A DNA stretch of 10,286 nt from Ruminococcus sp. (lineage in GTDB: Bacteria; Bacillota; Clostridia; Oscillospirales; Acutalibacteraceae), in assembly GCA_017380355.1 (NCBI GenBank), contig JAFOED010000162.1, positions 1 through 10,286 on the forward strand, in the 5' to 3' direction. The notes beneath the pieces were generated by a model. The model saw only the letters and a list, made by a program, of their open reading frames with translations, was not told the DNA's origin and searched no databases. Positions 6,637 through 10,286 of this stretch are shown here, one piece after another. Position 1 is the first letter of the stretch, and each line of letters begins with the position of its first letter. Both the position numbers and the translations under genes were made by a program.

Positions 6637-6783
6637 TTATCTAATCACGCTATCCGATACTGTCGCTTCAGGCACGGTTTTATCAGGATACACACGCTTG
6701 TCCCACACTATGCCGTAGCCGGTACACCCTGTAAAGGAAAGCAATATCGCAAGTACTAAAATAAATCCAATAAACCTCTTCAT
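6637..6783 (-). CDS. Small lipoprotein-like peptide (48 aa)
   Basis: A short gene easily missed by length cut-offs. It begins MKRFIGFILVLAILLSFTGC: two basic residues, a hydrophobic core and Cys20 in an LSFTGC context, a slightly relaxed lipobox for signal peptidase II (Phe rather than Leu at -3). The mature part is only 29 residues (CTGYGIVWDK onward) and ends DSVIR. Its ribosome site AGAGGT (6788-6793) overlaps the stop codon of the nucleotidyltransferase gene, and its own stop is six bases before the MmcQ-like start. The tight spacing on both sides and the intact frame support a real gene. I recognise no homologue. A Ser/Thr-rich periplasm-facing tail anchored to the membrane is the most one can infer. 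Confidence 0.75.
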   Translation of the reverse strand: MKRFIGFILVLAILLSFTGCTGYGIVWDKRVYPDKTVPEATVSDSVIR

Positions 6784-6792
6784 TTTTACCTC

Positions 6793-7566
6793 TTACACAA
6801 TTTTTCTAAGCTCTTCTACGATGTTTTTTACGTCATTTTCGACGTTTCCGAAGTCGCAGAACAGGTCAGAAAACAACTTGTTTATATTCTCCTCAAAGTT
6901 TAGCGGTAAAAGAGCGCAGTGCTTTTTACACAGCTCAACAAGTCGCTTTTCACCGGGATGAGTGAGCTTATTAAGCGCAAAAATCACGTCAAAATATGAC
7001 TCAAAAAACGCCGACGTGCGGTGGTTTATACTCACTAAATCGCGTCGCTCGACCGCCTTTTTAATCTGGCCATCATAGGACGGGAGCATCGAGCTTAGGA
7101 GCTTCATATTTTTATCGATGATATTTTGTCCCAGCTTTTCAGGATACTCGACATTGAATCTGTCTTTCGCTTTTTTGAGTCTGCCCTTATCATCATAGAC
7201 GATTTTACAGGTTAAAAGGTTGTGCCACATACAGGTTGTGTAACCAGTACGAGCATTACATTCTTCAACAACTGATGCAACGTCGTTTTCAAAATCATCG
7301 AGATTTCTATATAAAATGTCGATGTCCACTCCGTTTTTTAAGGTGCAATTATCTTCAAACTCCCAGAAGTGATTGCCTAGCTCCATATAGTCACAAAACT
7401 GTGTTAAAATCTCGCGTCGCACATCCTCATCAATCATAGATGTTATATACAGATACACGTCGTAGTCGGACTTTTCGTCGAAATTTTCTCCTGCTCTCGA
7501 GCCACCGAGCGCGATAGCTTCGACCTGCTCGAGTGAGCTTAATTTTTCAAATAACTTTTCTACCAT
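6793..7566 (-). CDS. Nucleotidyltransferase-fold protein (MNT/DUF4037-like)
   Basis: A 257-residue protein with a pol-beta-type nucleotidyltransferase core at the N-terminus. The signature is LGGSRAGENFDEKSDYDVYLY (20-40): GGS at 21-23, then metal-binding Asp34 and Asp36. A third acid is offered by VDIDILY (80-86, Asp81 or Asp83). The remaining helical C-terminal part (about 140-257) resembles the substrate-side helical domain of aminoglycoside-type or DUF4037 nucleotidyltransferases. Transfer of a nucleotide to a small molecule or protein is expected; the target is unknown. No HEPN partner gene of a HEPN-MNT toxin pair is adjacent. GGGGTGA (7571-7577) precedes the ATG at 7566. It is the first gene of the minus-strand run that continues into the lipoprotein, MmcQ and hydrolase genes. 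Confidence 0.85.
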   Translation of the reverse strand: MVEKLFEKLSSLEQVEAIALGGSRAGENFDEKSDYDVYLYITSMIDEDVRREILTQFCDYMELGNHFWEFEDNCTLKNGVDIDILYRNLDDFENDVASVVEECNARTGYTTCMWHNLLTCKIVYDDKGRLKKAKDRFNVEYPEKLGQNIIDKNMKLLSSMLPSYDGQIKKAVERRDLVSINHRTSAFFESYFDVIFALNKLTHPGEKRLVELCKKHCALLPLNFEENINKLFSDLFCDFGNVENDVKNIVEELRKIV

Positions 7567-7581
7567 TGAATCACCCCATAG

Positions 7582-7609
7582 ATTTTATATATCAATCGTA
7601 CTACAACAA
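7582..7609 (-). promoter_or_regulatory. Candidate promoter of the nucleotidyltransferase operon
   Basis: On the minus strand, TTGTTG (7604-7609), 16 bases, then TAAAAT (7582-7587), with an overlapping TATATA. The implied leader is very short, so the exact boxes are uncertain. Some promoter is needed here because the divergent gene faces away. Confidence 0.3.
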
Positions 7610-7631
7610 AACCGAAATTTCAAGACTAGTG

Positions 7632-7660
7632 TTGAAGAACTTAAAACTATGTGCTATATT
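7632..7660 (+). promoter_or_regulatory. Extended -10 promoter of the Ig-like lipoprotein gene
   Basis: TTGAAG (7632-7637), a 17-base spacer and TATATT (7655-7660), with TGC immediately before the -10 box (extended -10). The start point near 7667 gives a leader of about 39 bases and places an upstream in-frame ATG (7649) outside the transcript. Confidence 0.6.
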
Positions 7661-7705
7661 AAAACTAAGTCGAAATATGAAATATTTTGTCGACCGAGGG
7701 GTATT

Positions 7706-8614
7706 ATGAAAAAGATCATAAATAGCGTAGCAGCGATATTGTGCATATTTGCGCTGATTTTCACGCTTTGTGCGTGCGGTGATGTGTCACAAAGCGGTAT
7801 CAGAAAAATTGAACTTATGGATATCTCAAGTGAAGATTTCTACGTCGGAGTAACATCAAACGACTACAAAATCGAGCTTTCAGGTGTTAAGGACGCAGTT
7901 ATAAATGACATCGAATTTGTAGTAGATGATGAGTCTTTAATAGAGATTAATATAAACAAAAAATTTGAAAATACAAACTACCTGTACTTCAATATCACTG
8001 GCAAAAAGGCAGGAAAAGCCTCGTTTATCGTACAGACCACAGACGGCGTGGTTAAGACAGAGCCTGTGGAAATAGAAGTACAAGAGGACGTAATTTCAAT
8101 TAACTTTTCAGAAGAAGAGCTTATCTTCAACGATTATCCGAGCGAGCAGACAGTGTACCTGGATATTAAAACTAATTCGTACACGAGTGAACCACAAAAG
8201 CACTTGCAGTACATAAGCGATAACGAAGATGTCGCGACTATATCCTACGACGAAAATTCACACTTAGGCGGATGTACTGTAAAAGCTGTAGGCGAGGGCG
8301 AAACGTATATCTGCGTACAGACAGAAAGCAAGTCTGTTAAGTCAGAAAAGCTCAAGGTTATCGTAAATAAACCAACCGAGCCGCCTACTGAAAAACCGAC
8401 ACAGCCTAAAAAAGAAAGTTATTCGTATAGCGGCACAGTCAACAACTCGAGCGACTATTTAGATGACTCATACTACAAAACAGGCGCTGTGTACATCACC
8501 CCGACAGGCAAGAAGTACCACTATTCACAAGCTTGTGCAGGCAAGAACGCAATACTGACCACTTTAGACAGTGCAAGTACTAGCTACGACCCATGTAAAA
8601 AGTGTGCACAGTAA
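7706..8614 (+). CDS. Secreted lipoprotein with Ig-like regions and C-terminal His/Cys motif
   Basis: A 302-residue exported protein. Residues 1-24 are a lipoprotein signal: MKK, a hydrophobic core, then LCAC with the lipidated Cys24. Two beta-rich regions follow (about 34-126 and 128-221). Each ends in a GKKAGKASFIV- or VGEGETYICV-like strand pattern typical of bacterial Ig-like (Big_2) domains. A Pro/Thr/Lys linker (222-236) leads to a C-terminal module, VYITPTGKKYHYSQAC, then CKKC (262-300). His272, Cys277, Cys297 and Cys300 could bind a metal. This YH...C...CxxC tail recurs in Firmicute extracellular proteins, but its function is unknown to me. The ATG at 7706 follows GAGGGG and agrees with the signal peptide. 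It forms a single unit divergent from the nucleotidyltransferase operon. Confidence 0.85.
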   Translation: MKKIINSVAAILCIFALIFTLCACGDVSQSGIRKIELMDISSEDFYVGVTSNDYKIELSGVKDAVINDIEFVVDDESLIEININKKFENTNYLYFNITGKKAGKASFIVQTTDGVVKTEPVEIEVQEDVISINFSEEELIFNDYPSEQTVYLDIKTNSYTSEPQKHLQYISDNEDVATISYDENSHLGGCTVKAVGEGETYICVQTESKSVKSEKLKVIVNKPTEPPTEKPTQPKKESYSYSGTVNNSSDYLDDSYYKTGAVYITPTGKKYHYSQACAGKNAILTTLDSASTSYDPCKKCAQ

Positions 8615-8630
8615 AAAACTAACAAAATAT

Positions 8631-8668
8631 AAAAAAGGACTACGGAAAAACCGTAGTCCTTAATTTTT
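8631..8668. terminator. Bidirectional intrinsic terminator after the lipoprotein gene
   Basis: An 11-bp stem, AAGGACTACGG / CCGTAGTCCTT (8635-8645 and 8651-8661), with an AAAAA loop. It has AATTTTT on the plus side and an A-run (8631-8636) that gives a U-tract on the minus strand. It ends the lipoprotein gene and could also end the minus-strand micro-ORF transcript. Confidence 0.85.
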
Positions 8669-8674
8669 GCTTAA

Positions 8675-8722
8675 TTATTTCTCAATTGGTTTCATTGTTG
8701 GGAAAAGAATACAGTTCGCCAT
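8675..8722 (-). CDS. Possible 15-codon micro-ORF at the element boundary
   Basis: The minus strand encodes MANCILFPTMKPIEK and a TAA stop. An AGGAG ribosome site (8728-8732) lies five bases before the ATG, and a terminator hairpin follows 14 bases after the stop. Upstream in frame there is a stop nine codons before the ATG, so it is not the visible tail of a long frame. It could be a real micropeptide, a leader, or a truncated gene end left by integration. I recognise no homologue with certainty. Confidence 0.35.
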   Translation of the reverse strand: MANCILFPTMKPIEK

Positions 8723-8838
8723 ATATGCTCCTATCTTCTCACTACAAACTCATAAATTCCCTTGAAAAATAGCGGTTTTTGAAGATTTTCATAACTTTTC
8801 ATATTTATCTATAAGACAGCATATTTTCTCGGTTATTT

Positions 8839-8877
8839 AGGGCAAATTACAGGGTAAAAAGGGTAATTCAAGGGTAA
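8839..8877 (+). repeat. Four AGGGTAA-type direct repeats
   Basis: AGGGCAA at 8839, then AGGGTAA at 8851, 8860 and 8871, with start-to-start spacing of 12, 9 and 11 bases. Short direct repeats beside an integrase gene are what arm-type integrase or excisionase binding sites look like; that role is inference. Confidence 0.6.
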
Positions 8878-8953
8878 ATGCAATTCCAATATCACCACAC
8901 TAACTTACTTATTTATTGTATCATATCCTTCCATTCATTTCAAGATTGAAAAC

Positions 8954-8980
8954 AAAAAAGGGCAGGATAAAAATCCTGCC
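8954..8980 (-). terminator. Intrinsic terminator of the recombinase gene
   Basis: On the minus strand, GGCAGGAT, a TTTT loop and ATCCTGCC, then a C and six T. The hairpin begins four bases past the stop codon. Confidence 0.88.
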
Positions 8981-8984
8981 ACCT

Positions 8985-10283
8985 TTATGAACCGAGATAT
9001 ATTTCGCCTTCTATTCTTGACATTGATTGATGTAAGAACTCTTTACTAACATCAGTATATATATTCAATGTTGTTGCTGCATCATTGTGACCCATAAGTT
9101 CTTGAACGATTTTAATATTAATCTTACTGTTTGGTTCACAACATTTTTCAATCATACGAGTACAAAAAGTATGCCTCAGCATATGATTACTTTGGTGTGG
9201 AAGATAAACTGGGTCTCTCTTTTCTTCCGTGGCTTTCAACTTTTCTTCGCAATTATAACTCTTAATTATATTAGCAATTGCACTATTAGTACTCTTCGCA
9301 CTCAAGACATTACCAAAACGATTCAAGAAAACCCAATCTCTATATCCATCTATTACAATGTTCTTATTTGGCAAGGTTTTCTGTCGTTCTCTTTCATTTA
9401 ATAATGCTTCTCTTACTTTTGGTTCCATAGGAATAACACGGTCTGCATTGACAGTTTTTAGGTCCATAACTTTATCATAACAACTCTTGTTTCCAAACTC
9501 ATCTACCCATTGGCGATATATCAATTGTTTTTCTATATTGATTTCATTGTTTTCAAATGAGATGTTTTGCCAAGTCAGACCTCTCAACTCGCTAATTCGC
9601 ATCCCCGTACCAAGTAATACAGTTATCACATTGACCCAATTAGCAAAGACTTTGTTTGAAAGCATATAATCAACAAATTTTTTTTGCTCGCTTCCAGTCA
9701 TGCCTTTAACCTTTTGGGGCTTTTTCTGTTTGCTAAACTTACGAATTTCTGCCATAACCCAAGAACACGGGTTACATCGAATTATGTTGTCTCGTTCTGC
9801 TTTCGCAAAGACAGGATTAATTACAGTATGAATTGCTTCTACAGATGCGGGTTGAAAACCTTTTTTAGTAATAAGGTCATTATAAAACTCTTCTATCTTT
9901 GAAGAATTGATATTTGACATTTTAAGACTACCAATATTCTTACGAACATATTTATCATACATATATCTATAGTTTGATACTGTAGATTCTTTAAAGTATA
10001 TTTTGTTTTTCATATACAAATCAAATCGCTCGTTTAAAGTAACTGTTTTAGAAATATAGGTATCAACTTTATCGTGTAAATCCCTCTCAATTTCTCGTTC
10101 TAAATCACGAAGCGGTAAACAGTGCCTCTTTCCGTCTGGAACAGGGTCACTTTGTGTTAATCGCCAACTATAAATACTCCTAATTTTTCCGTATTGGTCA
10201 CGATAACGATACTCGTATCGTCCATTTTTCTTTTGTTGTTCACCTTTTAGCAGTTGTCTATTCTTTTCATCTAACCTTTCCAT
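8985..10283 (-). CDS. Tn916-family tyrosine recombinase (integrase)
   Basis: Catalyses site-specific integration and excision of a mobile element through a covalent tyrosine-DNA intermediate. The 432 residues carry an N-terminal arm-binding region like that of Tn916 Int (GRYEYRYRDQYGK 21-33, SIYSWRL 36-42), a core-binding SAM-like domain (about 80-180), and a catalytic domain from about 190. Active-site residues are Arg229 (TGMRISEL), Lys276 (DLKT), His367 and Arg370 (HMLRH), His399 (LMGH) and Tyr409 (NIYTD), so it appears complete and active. The ATG at 10283 is three bases from the window edge; the ribosome site is out of view, but the length and N-terminus fit the family (Tn916 Int is about 405 residues). 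Codons are more AT-rich than in pgk or the EF-G paralog, consistent with transfer. Confidence 0.95.
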   Translation of the reverse strand: MERLDEKNRQLLKGEQQKKNGRYEYRYRDQYGKIRSIYSWRLTQSDPVPDGKRHCLPLRDLEREIERDLHDKVDTYISKTVTLNERFDLYMKNKIYFKESTVSNYRYMYDKYVRKNIGSLKMSNINSSKIEEFYNDLITKKGFQPASVEAIHTVINPVFAKAERDNIIRCNPCSWVMAEIRKFSKQKKPQKVKGMTGSEQKKFVDYMLSNKVFANWVNVITVLLGTGMRISELRGLTWQNISFENNEINIEKQLIYRQWVDEFGNKSCYDKVMDLKTVNADRVIPMEPKVREALLNERERQKTLPNKNIVIDGYRDWVFLNRFGNVLSAKSTNSAIANIIKSYNCEEKLKATEEKRDPVYLPHQSNHMLRHTFCTRMIEKCCEPNSKINIKIVQELMGHNDAATTLNIYTDVSKEFLHQSMSRIEGEIYLGS

Positions 10284-10286
10284 TCC

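Larger units (their letters stand above)
8669..8953. other. Intergenic stretch without a long gene, probable element end
   Basis: The 370 bases between the lipoprotein stop and the recombinase stop hold a terminator at each end, the micro-ORF, and an AT-rich segment with four AGGGTAA-like repeats. There is no tRNA fold, no CRISPR pattern and no long reading frame. Its place at the 3' side of a Tn916-type recombinase makes it the likely attachment-site region (inference). Confidence 0.5.
8700..10286. mobile_element. End of an integrative element (ICE or prophage), continuing right
   Basis: A Tn916-family recombinase gene stands next to apparently host genes, with a gene-free, repeat-bearing segment at its 3' side and visibly AT-richer sequence than the glycolytic genes. 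In Tn916-type elements int lies at one end, facing outward, which matches this arrangement. The left boundary is not determined; it should fall between about 8669 and 8950. No excisionase or conjugation gene is in view. Confidence 0.45.

Noticed and set aside
6793..7566. HEPN-MNT toxin-antitoxin system
   Set aside because: The nucleotidyltransferase is far longer than typical MNT antitoxins and no HEPN gene is adjacent.
7649..7705. Upstream ATG adding 19 residues to the Ig-like lipoprotein
   Set aside because: It overlaps the predicted -10 region and would bury the lipoprotein signal; the ATG at 7706 has a GAGGGG site and a proper signal peptide.
8669..8950. tRNA gene 3' end as the integration target
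   Set aside because: No T-arm sequence (GGTTCRA) or acceptor-stem pairing is visible on either strand.
9087..9902. Three plus-strand frames opposite the recombinase gene
   Set aside because: The recombinase frame contains all catalytic residues; the opposite frames have no recognisable domains or start signals.

Overview
The window reads as the chromosome of a low-to-moderate GC Gram-positive, most likely a Clostridia member of the Ruminococcaceae/Oscillospiraceae. The clues are strong AGGAGG-type Shine-Dalgarno sites, sigma-A promoters (TTGAAA/TATAAT type), intrinsic terminators after most transcription units, a pgk-tpiA glycolytic pair and an accessory EF-G paralog. The assignment is inference; no rRNA is present.

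Left part (1-2600): on the minus strand, a promoter near 1929-1958 drives pgk and then tpiA, whose C-terminal quarter lies beyond base 1. A hairpin without a clean U-tract sits between them. Upstream is trmL (tRNA wobble 2'-O-methyltransferase), with a TTG start and its own promoter and weak terminator.

Middle (2600-5295): a 61-codon glycine-rich small protein on the plus strand converges on a 691-residue EF-G-like translational GTPase on the minus strand, with terminators between them. The EF-G paralog keeps its ribosome-contacting domains, but its G3 and G4 nucleotide-binding motifs are changed. Its leader can fold into two mutually exclusive hairpins.

5240-7705: a minus-strand run of four genes, nucleotidyltransferase, a 48-residue lipoprotein-like peptide, an MmcQ/YjbR protein and a membrane-anchored alpha/beta hydrolase. 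The first three are separated by only 6-9 bases, and the run ends in a strong bidirectional terminator. A divergent plus-strand gene (7706-8614) encodes a secreted lipoprotein with two Ig-like regions, a Pro/Thr linker and a C-terminal His/Cys tail.

8615-10286: after the lipoprotein terminator comes a 370-base stretch without a long gene. It holds a 15-codon micro-ORF with a good ribosome site and four AGGGTAA-type direct repeats. It leads to the 3' end of an AT-rich Tn916-family tyrosine recombinase on the minus strand. This looks like one end of an integrative element that continues to the right of the window; the left genes would then be host chromosome. I see no CRISPR array, rRNA, tRNA or complete insertion sequence.
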